DNA of 64,000 nucleotides from Prochlorococcus sp. AG-459-M13 (lineage in GTDB: Bacteria; Cyanobacteriota; Cyanobacteriia; PCC-6307; Cyanobiaceae): assembly GCA_003212005.1 (NCBI GenBank), contig QCRE01000001.1, forward strand, positions 1 to 64,000, read 5' to 3'. A program made the position numbers and the translations under genes. Within the stretch, counting starts at the first letter, position 1, and every line of letters starts with the position of its first letter. This document shows positions 35,865 through 44,838 of the stretch, piece by piece. Under the pieces are notes generated by a model, which worked only from the letters and a program-made list of their open reading frames with translations, did no database searches and was not told the DNA's origin.

Positions 35865-36418
35865 CAAATTATTTCTTTATGAATTGCATTAATTATTTTC
35901 ATAGCAACTTCTTCAATATTTTCCCTTTTTACCTGAATTCTTAAATCTGCTTGAGAATACAAATTTTCTCTTGATTGAAAAATGCTCATATATAAATCAT
36001 TTAGATTCTTTCCCTGAAGTAGTGGCCTATTTTCAATTTCATTTTTCAATCTTTCAATTGCTATATCTTTATCGAGATCAATCCAAGCAATTATTCCCTG
36101 TCTTAAGATTCCCCAGTTTTCCGATTTGGATACTATTCCTCCCCCAGTTGAGATTACTAATGAAGGAATTTTGATAGTTTCTTTGAGGCAATTTGCTTCT
36201 AATTCACGGAAATTATCTTCTCCTTCATCATTAAAAATTTGATTAATAGATTTTTTTGTCAACTTCTCTATTAATGAATCTAAATCAATGTATTTATACT
36301 TCAATAATTCAGCCAGCTTCAAACCAGTTTGTGACTTACCAGAACCCATCATTCCTATTAAAAATATGTTTCTGCCCTTGATAGTATGAACTGTTTTTTC
36401 GATAATGGATTGTTCCAT
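35861..36418 (-). CDS. aroK: Shikimate kinase
   Basis: The fifth shikimate-pathway enzyme, adding ATP phosphate to shikimate. Seen: P-loop GMMGSGKS at 22-29, DLDSLIEK near 46-53 with the shikimate-binding Asp, FRELEANCLKE near 71-81, STGGGIV near 89-95 and the lid Arg in NRPLLQG near 132-138. Length 185 is normal. It diverges from the PTPS-like gene with 50 bases between. Confidence 0.93.
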   Translation of the reverse strand: MEQSIIEKTVHTIKGRNIFLIGMMGSGKSQTGLKLAELLKYKYIDLDSLIEKLTKKSINQIFNDEGEDNFRELEANCLKETIKIPSLVISTGGGIVSKSENWGILRQGIIAWIDLDKDIAIERLKNEIENRPLLQGKNLNDLYMSIFQSRENLYSQADLRIQVKRENIEEVAMKIINAIHKEIIC

Positions 36419-36468
36419 AAAGACAAAAGCGTATTTAAAACCTTAAGATAGTATTATCGCAGACAGGT

Positions 36469-37395
36469 ATGACTTCTACACAATCCAAACCATTACATGG
36501 AAAAGGACGTGAATGCGTCATAACTCGACGTGCATGCTTTAGTTCTAGTCACCGTTATTGGCTTCCTGAAAAAAGCCCAAAAGAAAATTTATCTCTTTTT
36601 GGAAAGTGCAGTATTGCACCAGGTCATGGTCATAATTATGAACTTATTGTTTCAATGGGTGGAGAACTAGACTCTGATGGAATGGTACTTAATCTCTCTG
36701 ATGTAAAACACTCTATTAAAGATAAGGTTACTGGACAATTAGATTTTCGTTTTTTAAATGATGTCTGGCCTGAATTTAATGTTAATAATAAAGAGGGTAT
36801 ACTTCCCACAACTGAAGCATTAGTAAAGGTCATTTGGAGTCGTCTAAAAGATGATTTACCTCTTACAAGTCTAAGGCTTTATGAAAACCCAAATTTATGG
36901 GCAGATTATTTTGGAAAAAACATGGAAGCATTTTTAACAGTACAAACTCATTTTGCAGCCGCTCACAGACTTGCAAAAGAGGAGATATCCTTTGATGAAA
37001 ATAAAAAAATCTATGGGAAATGTGCCAGAGTCAATGGGCATGGTCATAACTATCTTGTCGACATAACTGTAAAAGGAGACATTGATAAAAGAACAGGAAT
37101 GGTTTGCGACTTATCTGCCCTCCAAGAGATAATTAATGACTTAGTTGTTGAACAATTAGATCATACTTTTCTAAATAAAGACATTGAATTTTTCCATAAT
37201 TGTGTTCCAACTGCTGAAAATATTGCTCTATACATTTCTGATATTCTTAAAAAACCAATACAAGATCTTGGTGCAACATTACACAAAATAAGACTCCAAG
37301 AGAGCCCAAATAATGCTGCAGAAATTTATGTTGATCAAAAGTTAACCAATTCATTGAAGTTGAAATTTGAAAATAGTTTAGTTACACAAACTTGA
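36469..37395 (+). CDS. Tandem 6-pyruvoyl-tetrahydropterin synthase/QueD-like protein
   Basis: A 308-residue protein with two PTPS domains, at about 18-150 and 160-300. Each has three zinc-binding His: His28, His53, His55 in the first and FAAAHRL plus GHGHNY in the second. Each also has the catalytic Cys in GKC. In the second, the charge-relay LDHTFLN and a C-terminal QESP are intact; in the first, LDFRFLN has Phe for the His. Inference: only the second half is catalytically complete, and the first may be structural or bind substrate. QueD-type (queuosine) or biopterin-type roles are both possible. The next gene begins in its stop (TTGA). Confidence 0.87.
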   Translation: MTSTQSKPLHGKGRECVITRRACFSSSHRYWLPEKSPKENLSLFGKCSIAPGHGHNYELIVSMGGELDSDGMVLNLSDVKHSIKDKVTGQLDFRFLNDVWPEFNVNNKEGILPTTEALVKVIWSRLKDDLPLTSLRLYENPNLWADYFGKNMEAFLTVQTHFAAAHRLAKEEISFDENKKIYGKCARVNGHGHNYLVDITVKGDIDKRTGMVCDLSALQEIINDLVVEQLDHTFLNKDIEFFHNCVPTAENIALYISDILKKPIQDLGATLHKIRLQESPNNAAEIYVDQKLTNSLKLKFENSLVTQT

Positions 37396-38063
37396 CTATC
37401 CCAAGAGTAATAATTGTTATAGCTTCTAGTCTTGATGGGAGAATTGCATTGCCTGGAGGTGGCGAATCGCATCTTGGAAGCGAAGAAGATAAAAAAATGT
37501 TAAACCAAAACTTATCAATGGTTGACGCCACGATTTTTGGTTTAGGTACTTTAATAGCTCATCAATCAACTTACCTAATTAAAAATCTCAATGATAATGA
37601 CGAAGTAAATATATCCAAAAGCCAACCAATTTCTATAGTTGCTTCAAATAGCAAAAAATTTAACAGTAATTGGAAATACTTTTATCAACCAATTAAGAGA
37701 TGGCTAATAACCTCAAGTAAAGTTGATAATGCTTCGAGTAATTACTTCGAGAAACAACTCTTTTTCGAAGATTCATGGGAAAAAACTTTAATTTCACTCA
37801 AAAAACAAGGGATAAATGATCTAGCTATTTTAGGAGGTGCAAAACTTATAAATTCATTTATAAAGGAGGATCTAATAACAGATATAAAAATTACAATAAT
37901 TCCACGAATTATTGGAGGAAGATATACATGGATCCCTCCAGAACAAACAAATGAGATTTTTAATCTCAAAAGACTATGGGAAATAAAATCTATTAAAAAT
38001 TTAATGAATAATGAAATCCATATTCATTACAAAAAAATTTGTAAAAAGATTAATAATAAATGA
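37392..38063 (+). CDS. RibD C-terminal/dihydrofolate-reductase-like protein
   Basis: A 223-residue RibD_C-type reductase domain without the deaminase half. It starts at a TTG overlapping the PTPS stop (TTGA). Seen: ASSLDGRIAL near 11-20, VDATIFGLGTL near 44-54, GGAKLINSF near 155-163 and the C-terminal strand. The family reduces the ribosyl group of a pyrimidine in riboflavin synthesis or related pterins. Its coupling to the PTPS-like gene suggests a pterin or deazapurine pathway, but this is inference. Confidence 0.83.
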   Translation: MTIPRVIIVIASSLDGRIALPGGGESHLGSEEDKKMLNQNLSMVDATIFGLGTLIAHQSTYLIKNLNDNDEVNISKSQPISIVASNSKKFNSNWKYFYQPIKRWLITSSKVDNASSNYFEKQLFFEDSWEKTLISLKKQGINDLAILGGAKLINSFIKEDLITDIKITIIPRIIGGRYTWIPPEQTNEIFNLKRLWEIKSIKNLMNNEIHIHYKKICKKINNK

Positions 38064-39214
38064 ACCAAAAAATACACAAAGTTGAAGTCAAATTGTCAAT
38101 TAATGAAATCTCCAAGGAGATATGGAATGAATTAGCAAATGAAATCAATAATCCATTTTATGAATGGACTTGGCTTAGAAACCTTGAAATATCAAAAAGT
38201 GTTTCGAGAGAAACTGGTTGGCAGCCTTTATATTTTGTTGCTTATCAAGATGAAGATATATTAGGAATTGCTCCACTTTTTTTAAAAAATCATAGCTATG
38301 GAGAATTCATTTTTGACCAATCATTTGCAAGATTGGCTCAAGAGCTGAATTTAAATTATTACCCTAAATTAATTGGAATGAGTCCTTATAGTCCTGTAAA
38401 TGGATATCAATTTCTTTATAAAAAAAATGAAGATAAGAAAGAAATTACAAATTTACTTATAAACCATATCGAAAACTTTGGTATTGCAAACAAAATTTTA
38501 AGTTGCAATTTTTTGTATGTTGATGAAAGCTGGGGCGCCCACCTTAAGTCTTTAGGATACCATGAATGGATAAATTCCAGCAGTGAATGGAGGAGCAATG
38601 GAGAAAAAACGTTTGATGATTTTCTTTCTAGATTTAACTCTAATCAGAGAAAAAATATAAAAAAAGAGAGGAAATCAATTACTAAACAACATATTAAAGT
38701 AGAAATTTTTAATGAAGATGATATCAACCAAGAAATCCTCAAAAAAATGCATAATTTTTATGAACAGCATTGCTCGAGGTGGGGAGTTTGGGGAAGTAAA
38801 TATCTAACATCTACATTTTTCGAAAAAATTGTTCATAATAAAAAAAATCTTTTACTTTTTAGCGCATCCAAAAATGATTCAAAAGATATTTTTGCTATGT
38901 CGATGTGCGTTAAAAATAAAAACAACTTATGGGGTAGATATTGGGGTAGTCAAGAAGAAATATCTAATTTACATTTTGAATTATGCTACTATCAGCCAAT
39001 TGAATGGGCAATAAAAAATAGTATCCATTTGTTTGATCCTGGAGCGGGTGGTAAACATAAAAGGCGAAGGGGCTTCTTTGCAAAAAGCACCATTAGTTTT
39101 CATAAGTGGTTTGACAAAAATATGGAAAATATAATCTTTCCTTGGCTAAATAAAGTTAATAAACAAACTGAGATGGAAATTGATTTTGAAAATAAATCTA
39201 TACCCTTTAAATAA
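38060..39214 (+). CDS. DUF482/FemAB-like GNAT-fold N-acyltransferase
   Basis: A 384-residue protein with two GNAT-like halves. Seen: NPFYEWTWL near 31-39, SPYSPVNGYQ near 109-118, SNQRKNIKKERK near 194-205 and the end DPGAGGKHKRRRGF near 325-338, which is the family mark. Members were named for peptidoglycan synthesis, but the substrate is uncertain. It is coupled to the RibD-like gene by ATGA. A FemAB-type amino-acid transfer is an alternative. Confidence 0.82.
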   Translation: MNQKIHKVEVKLSINEISKEIWNELANEINNPFYEWTWLRNLEISKSVSRETGWQPLYFVAYQDEDILGIAPLFLKNHSYGEFIFDQSFARLAQELNLNYYPKLIGMSPYSPVNGYQFLYKKNEDKKEITNLLINHIENFGIANKILSCNFLYVDESWGAHLKSLGYHEWINSSSEWRSNGEKTFDDFLSRFNSNQRKNIKKERKSITKQHIKVEIFNEDDINQEILKKMHNFYEQHCSRWGVWGSKYLTSTFFEKIVHNKKNLLLFSASKNDSKDIFAMSMCVKNKNNLWGRYWGSQEEISNLHFELCYYQPIEWAIKNSIHLFDPGAGGKHKRRRGFFAKSTISFHKWFDKNMENIIFPWLNKVNKQTEMEIDFENKSIPFK

Positions 39215-39275
39215 AAAATTATTTGGCTTTAACAAAGATTATATTAGTAATATAGTTTTTTATTAACTTCTAATA

Positions 39276-39662
39276 ATGGATTCTAGAATGAGTTTCGATG
39301 AAAAAATGAAGATTGATAATAATCTATCCAACAGATATATATACTTAGATCCAGCTGGTTACTTTATCATAAAAATAGATTTAGAAAAAAATAAAATAAT
39401 TTTAGAGCATTTTCTAAATAATATTAATGATGACGGATATGCGCTTGACCCAGAAACAAATGAACCAATTAAATGCGACTCTCAAAATAAAAGAGTTAGT
39501 AATGAAGTTTTTGAAGGCATTAGTGCGAAACAACTTGGAATATTGATTACTGAAGAAAGAAATGACTTAATAACCAGATTTGATCATGCTCTATATTTAG
39601 GCCGAGAACTACAAAAAGCAGAAGATTGTTTATACAAAAAATTAACATATATCCAAGATTAA
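39276..39662 (+). CDS. DUF4346 family conserved cyanobacterial protein
   Basis: A 128-residue protein. Seen: YIYLDPAGYFIIKID near 21-35 and an alternating strand pattern, then IKCDSQNKRVS and a C-terminal helix HALYLGRELQKAE, which I link to the DUF4346 family (in some organisms fused to dihydropteroate synthase). Function unknown. It lies 61 bases after the GNAT gene and ahead of the PetL-like peptide. Confidence 0.65.
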   Translation: MDSRMSFDEKMKIDNNLSNRYIYLDPAGYFIIKIDLEKNKIILEHFLNNINDDGYALDPETNEPIKCDSQNKRVSNEVFEGISAKQLGILITEERNDLITRFDHALYLGRELQKAEDCLYKKLTYIQD

Positions 39663-39726
39663 GAAATTAAACGAAAAAATCTAATCTTTTCATATGATGT
39701 TAAATTAAATAAAAATAAAAAAATTA

Positions 39727-39819
39727 ATGAATATCATTTTCTACTTTGCATTTATTGTTTTTGGATTTGGGGCTGCTTTCGTATTAGATAAGCTCTTAAG
39801 AGCAGTTAAATTAATTTAA
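39727..39819 (+). CDS. petL: PetL-like small membrane peptide (cytochrome b6f subunit candidate)
   Basis: A 30-residue open frame, MNIIFYFAFIVF then GFGAAFVLDKLLRAVKLI. It is a single hydrophobic helix with a basic end and the R-A-V-K-L-I finish that I know from cyanobacterial PetL. PetL stabilises the cytochrome b6f dimer in the thylakoid. It is too short to judge by frame alone; its place as the only coding sequence in an otherwise empty 160-base gap supports it. It ends 4 bases before rimO on the other strand. Confidence 0.55.
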   Translation: MNIIFYFAFIVFGFGAAFVLDKLLRAVKLI

Positions 39820-39823
39820 AAAA

Positions 39824-41188
39824 CTACAAAATTTTAATAGTCTCTCCATACAAATCATATTCATCAGCAAAAGAAATATTTGCTTCAACAAATTTACCAA
39901 TATAATTTTTCAAATCATTATTATCATTAATAGATAAAATCACATTTCCGTCAATTTCAGGCGCGAAATTATAAGACCGACCTATTAATTCGTTATTATC
40001 TGATATTTTTTCTACCAAAATCTTCATTTTTGAACCAACATATGACTGATTTTTATCTTTAGAGATATTTTGTTGAACTGAAATAACATTATCTTTCCTT
40101 GCCTCTGCAACCTCTGGGGATACTTTATTTGGCAAATCAAAAGCTGCAGTTCCTTCCTCAGGAGAAAAAATAAACACTCCCACGTGATCAAATTTGTGCC
40201 TATCCAAAAATTCGAGAAGATTTTCAAAATGTTCTTTTTTTTCTCCTGGGAAACCAACAATAAGACTAGTTCTTAATACAGCAGATGGAATTTCTTCTCT
40301 AATTTTCTCCAAAATTGATTCATTCAAAGAAGCCTGCCAAGGTCTATTCATACTCTTCAATACATCTGGATGACTATGCTGAAGGGGCAAATCAAAGTAA
40401 GGTACTATATTTTTTGAATCTTTGAAAGCTCTAATAACTTGATCAGTTAAACCCGTTGGATAAGCATAATGTATCCTTATCCAAGGAATAGGAACTTTAG
40501 AAAGCTCATTCAAAAGTTTGGCTAATGATGGTTTTCCATAAAGATCTTGACCATAATTAGTTGTTATTTGACTAATTAATATGATTTCTTGAATACCCTG
40601 CTTTGCAAGACTTTTGGCTTCTGAAACTATAGATTCTATTGTTCTACTTCGTTGAGGACCTCTCAACTTAGGAATAATACAAAAAGCGCATTTATAGTTA
40701 CATCCTTCAGCAATACGAAGATAAGCAACAAATTTATTTTTATCTACAAAACGCGGTATTTCCTCATCTGCAATAAATTCAGGAATTTTTGAAACTTCAT
40801 TAACGATTTCCCCTTTTTCTACTCTGTCTAAAACCTTGACTATCTTTTGATAATCTCCTGTTCCAACCAAACCTTTTATTTCAGGGATTTCTTTTAGAAG
40901 TGCATCTTTAAAATGCTGAGCCATACAGCCTGCAACTATTACTTCCTTTCCTTGATTTGTATATTCTAGAATTTTTCTAATAGATTCTTCTCTAGCTGTT
41001 TCAATAAAACTGCAAGTATTTACAACAACAACATTTGCATCATTAATATTGCTGCCAACTTCATAACCCTCTTTATCTAATAAACCTTGCATATGTTCAG
41101 TATCTACAAGATTTTTCTCGCAACCAACATGACTGAATGCAATCTTAGATAGTTTTTTTTCCTTAACATTGAGACTATTTTGTTTCAC
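39824..41188 (-). CDS. rimO: Ribosomal protein uS12 methylthiotransferase
   Basis: A 454-residue radical SAM methylthiotransferase. Seen: an N-terminal MTTase domain with [14 protein letters not shown] near 20-33 and [12 protein letters not shown] near 56-67, the radical SAM cluster GCNYKCAFC near 158-166, and a C-terminal TRAM domain from about 385. LVDTE and the acidic-start form separate it from MiaB. It begins with a GTG. It modifies the Asp of ribosomal protein S12. Confidence 0.92.
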   Translation of the reverse strand: MKQNSLNVKEKKLSKIAFSHVGCEKNLVDTEHMQGLLDKEGYEVGSNINDANVVVVNTCSFIETAREESIRKILEYTNQGKEVIVAGCMAQHFKDALLKEIPEIKGLVGTGDYQKIVKVLDRVEKGEIVNEVSKIPEFIADEEIPRFVDKNKFVAYLRIAEGCNYKCAFCIIPKLRGPQRSRTIESIVSEAKSLAKQGIQEIILISQITTNYGQDLYGKPSLAKLLNELSKVPIPWIRIHYAYPTGLTDQVIRAFKDSKNIVPYFDLPLQHSHPDVLKSMNRPWQASLNESILEKIREEIPSAVLRTSLIVGFPGEKKEHFENLLEFLDRHKFDHVGVFIFSPEEGTAAFDLPNKVSPEVAEARKDNVISVQQNISKDKNQSYVGSKMKILVEKISDNNELIGRSYNFAPEIDGNVILSINDNNDLKNYIGKFVEANISFADEYDLYGETIKIL

Positions 41189-41293
41189 AACTTGAAAGAT
41201 AAGAATTAAAAGATTTAAAAAGCATTTGTTAAATAACTCTCATGCCAAGATAATATTAGGATAGATAATGTAAATAACAAACTTTAATTTTTT

Positions 41294-42229
41294 ATGGCCT
41301 TCAAGACTTTAAACATAAGAAATAAAAAAGATTTGAAATGGCCAAAAATCATAATCGCTATTCTTAGCACTATAGGCATAGTTGATACAGGTTCGATTAC
41401 TTTAAAAAACTGGGGATTATTTAATTCGCTTTCATGCCCAGGGATACAAAATGGTTGTGAAACAGTTTTAAATAGTCCTTGGGGTACTTTATTTGAAAAT
41501 AATCAAGTTAATATACCTCTCTCATTAGCTGGATTTATAACGTATTTGTCAATATTAGTTATCACAATAATACTTTCGCTTAATTTAATTTCTCCAAAAG
41601 AAAAACTAAATAAGTTTTTATGGTGGTTAATATTTCTAATATCTTGTGCGTCATCAATATTTAGCTTTTTATTAATCAATATAATGTTTTTTAAGATTCA
41701 AGCATATTGCTTTTTTTGTATACTTTCAGCAATTTTATCGTTTTCTATCTTTATAATTTCTATGATTGGAGCAAAGTTTGAAAGTAGAGAACCAATGATT
41801 TTTAGAGGTTTCATTGTAGCCATAAGTGTCCTGCTGGGGGGGCTAATTTGGTCAACAAACGTTGACCCCTCTAATGCTATTGATGTTGCAAGCCCCGCTG
41901 ACAATGTATCGCCAATAATTACCACTTCAAGCTCTCCCCAGAAGGTAAAATTTGCAAAATTTTTAAGTGAAAACAATATTGTTATGTATAGTGCATACTG
42001 GTGCCCTCATTGCCACGATCAGAAACAATTATTTGGTAAGGAAGCAGTTAAAGAATTAAAAGTAGTTGAATGTGCTAAAGATGGTAAAGATAATGATTAT
42101 GAGCTATGTCAAACAAAAGGAATCAGTGGATTTCCTTCTTGGGAAATAAATGGAGAAATCATTAGTGGTACTCGCGACTTGAATGAATTAGCCATAAAGA
42201 CAAACTATCAAGGAGATATTAATTTTTAA
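41294..42229 (+). CDS. VKOR-thioredoxin fusion (disulfide-bond forming oxidoreductase)
   Basis: A 311-residue protein with a VKOR domain of four to five membrane helices (about 18-190) and a C-terminal thioredoxin-like domain. Seen: loop cysteines Cys48 and Cys55, the quinone-side pair CFFC at 139-142, and the thioredoxin-like CPHC at 237-240. Cyanobacterial VKOR fusions oxidise thiols of lumen and periplasm proteins and pass electrons to quinone. All key cysteines are present. It overlaps nadB tail to tail by 11 bases. Confidence 0.9.
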   Translation: MAFKTLNIRNKKDLKWPKIIIAILSTIGIVDTGSITLKNWGLFNSLSCPGIQNGCETVLNSPWGTLFENNQVNIPLSLAGFITYLSILVITIILSLNLISPKEKLNKFLWWLIFLISCASSIFSFLLINIMFFKIQAYCFFCILSAILSFSIFIISMIGAKFESREPMIFRGFIVAISVLLGGLIWSTNVDPSNAIDVASPADNVSPIITTSSSPQKVKFAKFLSENNIVMYSAYWCPHCHDQKQLFGKEAVKELKVVECAKDGKDNDYELCQTKGISGFPSWEINGEIISGTRDLNELAIKTNYQGDINF

Positions 42230-43886
42230 TAAATCTTTTTTGAATTTTTTGATCTAACTGTTGCCTAGTATGGCATGCCCAATTTTTATCTTTATCTGGA
42301 AAATCATCTCTATAATGGCCTCCTCTACTCTCTTCTCTAAATAGACAAGCTTTTAATAAAGTTATGGTGGTTATTTGTCTGTTCTTTAAATCAAGTAAAA
42401 GATTCAGTGCCCTCCTATTTCGCTCACTAAGTTTAATTTTTTGATGATATTTTATTTTTTCAAGAGTACTTAGTAAAGCATTGTTTTGTAATTGCGAAAT
42501 ATCGTCTTGAATATTATTTAAAAATTTATTCATATTTGCCTTATTTCGAGATACACCTAAATTTAACCAACATAGTTTTCTTAGTTCATCAATTTTTTCA
42601 GCAATTGTAGAAATTTGATCTTCTTTAGGATCTTCAATATCAAACTCTTGCAATGCTCTATCAAATTTTTCAAATTTAGAAAGGTCATTCAAAACAATTG
42701 AAGACATTTTTCTTGCGAAAACAAGACACTCCATCAGTGAATTACTTGCCAATCTATTAGCACCATGCACACCTGTAGAAGCAACTTCTCCAACGGCATA
42801 TAATCCTTTTATTGTTGAAGATGCATTGAGATCAGTTTTAACACCTCCCATCCAATAATGAGCTGCAGGAGCTACGGGAATAACCTCATTTAAAGGGTTA
42901 ACGCCATAATCCTGACATCGACTTAAAATCGTGGGGAAGCGCTCTACAATTTTTTCTGGGTCAATATACCGAAGATCTAAGCCAACATGATCTACATTAT
43001 TATTATGCATATTTTTCATAATTGCTCTACTTACTTGATCTCTGGTAGCTAAATCGCGATTTTCAAGATTTTTAACTGGACTTTCACCATTTTTATCAAC
43101 TAAAATCGCTCCTTCTCCTCTAAGTGCCTCAGATATTAAGAAGCAAGGTGCACCATAAAATTTTAAAGCAGTTGGATGAAATTGCACGAACTCTAAATCT
43201 TCGATAGCAGCGCCTGCTTTCCATGCAAGAGCAATTCCTTCACCGGAAGATTGAGCAGGATTTGTTGTATTAGTAAATAAGTGCCCACCTCCACCTGTAG
43301 CCAAAACAACAGCTCTCGATTGAATCCAATACAAATTTGCTCCATCAAGAACCTGAACTCCTCTACATTCTTCATTTTTAATGAGAAGTTCAGTTACTCT
43401 TACACCCCTGCAGTGAAGAATATTTTTTTGATTCTCAATATGATCTTCTAGAACTTCAACTAATGCTCGTCCAGTACGATCTTTAACATGCAAGACTCTT
43501 CTTCGTGAATGAGCTGCTTCCAAGGTAGTAGCTAGTTGATCAGAACTTTGATCAAAAATCATCCCTAAATTCTGCAACCTGTCCACACAGCTTGGAGCTT
43601 CTTTAACAAGCATTTCTACAGCTTGAAAATCACATAGTCCATCTCCTGCTTTTAAAGTATCCTCAGCATGAAGATCAAATGAATCATCTTGTCTAACAAC
43701 AGATGCAATTCCTCCTTGAGCCCATCTACTGGAAGATACCTTACTAGTATTTCTATTTAAAAGAAGCACTTTTAAATTTTCGGGTAATTCAAGACAAGTC
43801 ATAAGACCAGCAGCTCCAGCGCCTACAACAATTACATCCCAATTATTTATTGGTATCGGTTCTTGCGAAAATGGGGGCCTTAACAT
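42219..43886 (-). CDS. nadB: L-aspartate oxidase
   Basis: The FAD enzyme converts aspartate to iminoaspartate for NAD synthesis. Seen: GAGAAGLMT near 22-30, SRWAQGGIASV near 53-63, the FAD-binding ATGGGGHLF near 197-205, HPTALKF near 237-243 and GANRLASNSLMEC near 374-386, in the order of NadB and not of succinate dehydrogenase. Length 555. Its start overlaps the DUF3120 gene stop by TAATG. Confidence 0.93.
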   Translation of the reverse strand: MLRPPFSQEPIPINNWDVIVVGAGAAGLMTCLELPENLKVLLLNRNTSKVSSSRWAQGGIASVVRQDDSFDLHAEDTLKAGDGLCDFQAVEMLVKEAPSCVDRLQNLGMIFDQSSDQLATTLEAAHSRRRVLHVKDRTGRALVEVLEDHIENQKNILHCRGVRVTELLIKNEECRGVQVLDGANLYWIQSRAVVLATGGGGHLFTNTTNPAQSSGEGIALAWKAGAAIEDLEFVQFHPTALKFYGAPCFLISEALRGEGAILVDKNGESPVKNLENRDLATRDQVSRAIMKNMHNNNVDHVGLDLRYIDPEKIVERFPTILSRCQDYGVNPLNEVIPVAPAAHYWMGGVKTDLNASSTIKGLYAVGEVASTGVHGANRLASNSLMECLVFARKMSSIVLNDLSKFEKFDRALQEFDIEDPKEDQISTIAEKIDELRKLCWLNLGVSRNKANMNKFLNNIQDDISQLQNNALLSTLEKIKYHQKIKLSERNRRALNLLLDLKNRQITTITLLKACLFREESRGGHYRDDFPDKDKNWACHTRQQLDQKIQKRFIKN

Positions 43887-44653
43887 TAAACCAATCCACT
43901 AAAAGTTGGTTGCAGAATTGCTAAAACAATAAAAATACCATCAACAATTAATGTCGTTTGAATTACATAACTAGAAACTAAGAGTGCCTTACCACTAGAA
44001 GTATTAATTGTGGCAAAATCCAAAATTTCTTTTGAAATAAACCAAAGTATAAGAGCAAAAAAAACAATAATAGATAATGATTTTAGTTGGATAAGACTCT
44101 CTGAGGTTTTTTGAAGAATTATAGGTGCATTTTCAGAATCTGCTGTAATTACCTGCCTCCATTGATCCATGATTCCGATTAAAAATATTGTAATGTCGGT
44201 AACTGCGGTTCCAAATAAAGAAGAGATATAAAAACTTGAACCTATTTTCCATTTGGTTCCAAGTCCGACCATAGCCAGTGGCAATGCAACTGCTTCAACA
44301 GGTATATGAAGAATAGGATATGCACTTAACCAGCCCCAAAACAAGCAGCCCCCTAGCCAACTTCCTGAGACTCCTAATAATAGCGAACCTACAATAAACC
44401 ATTTATCTGACTCTTTTCTAGATAATAAAAATGCGACAAAAAGGATTATACAAGTAGCACAAAGCGCACTGATAGGTTCCAATCTAACCCATGGTGCCTG
44501 AACAAATATTGGTAAAATTACAAAAAAAGAAGACCATAGTCTTAACGCAATTGGTCTAGACAATAGAGTTTTCCTAAAAATATCAATTTCAGTATGAAAC
44601 TTAGTTTGCAAATTATCATTCACTTCTAGGTTTTTAGTAATTAATTCTTCCAA
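43886..44653 (-). CDS. DUF3120 family membrane protein
   Basis: A 255-residue polytopic membrane protein with about six hydrophobic segments (near 38-55, 62-80, 90-118, 122-130, 140-162, 188-215 and 225-250). RPIALRLWSSFFVILP near 34-49 is a strong cyanobacterial DUF3120 mark. It starts at a TTG. Function unknown. It forms a coupled pair with nadB and diverges from the DUF512 gene. Confidence 0.8.
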   Translation of the reverse strand: MEELITKNLEVNDNLQTKFHTEIDIFRKTLLSRPIALRLWSSFFVILPIFVQAPWVRLEPISALCATCIILFVAFLLSRKESDKWFIVGSLLLGVSGSWLGGCLFWGWLSAYPILHIPVEAVALPLAMVGLGTKWKIGSSFYISSLFGTAVTDITIFLIGIMDQWRQVITADSENAPIILQKTSESLIQLKSLSIIVFFALILWFISKEILDFATINTSSGKALLVSSYVIQTTLIVDGIFIVLAILQPTFSGLV

Positions 44654-44838
44654 TGCATTAAGGCTTAAAAAATATTTGAACTAATTTAGATCTATTTAAT
44701 AAAACTGCAGATTACATATTTTATTAATTTAATAGTTGAAATAAATTAATCTTATTTAGTATTTTAAAAGTATTTAATATACTTTGAGTCTTATCTAAGT
44801 TTACAATAAGTATAAAATTAAAAATTCATCAGTTTATT

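Noticed and set aside
39240..39261. AT-only hairpin (TATATT/AATATA) followed by a T run after the GNAT gene
   Set aside because: A 6-base stem without any G-C pair is too weak, and such patterns are common by chance at this base composition.
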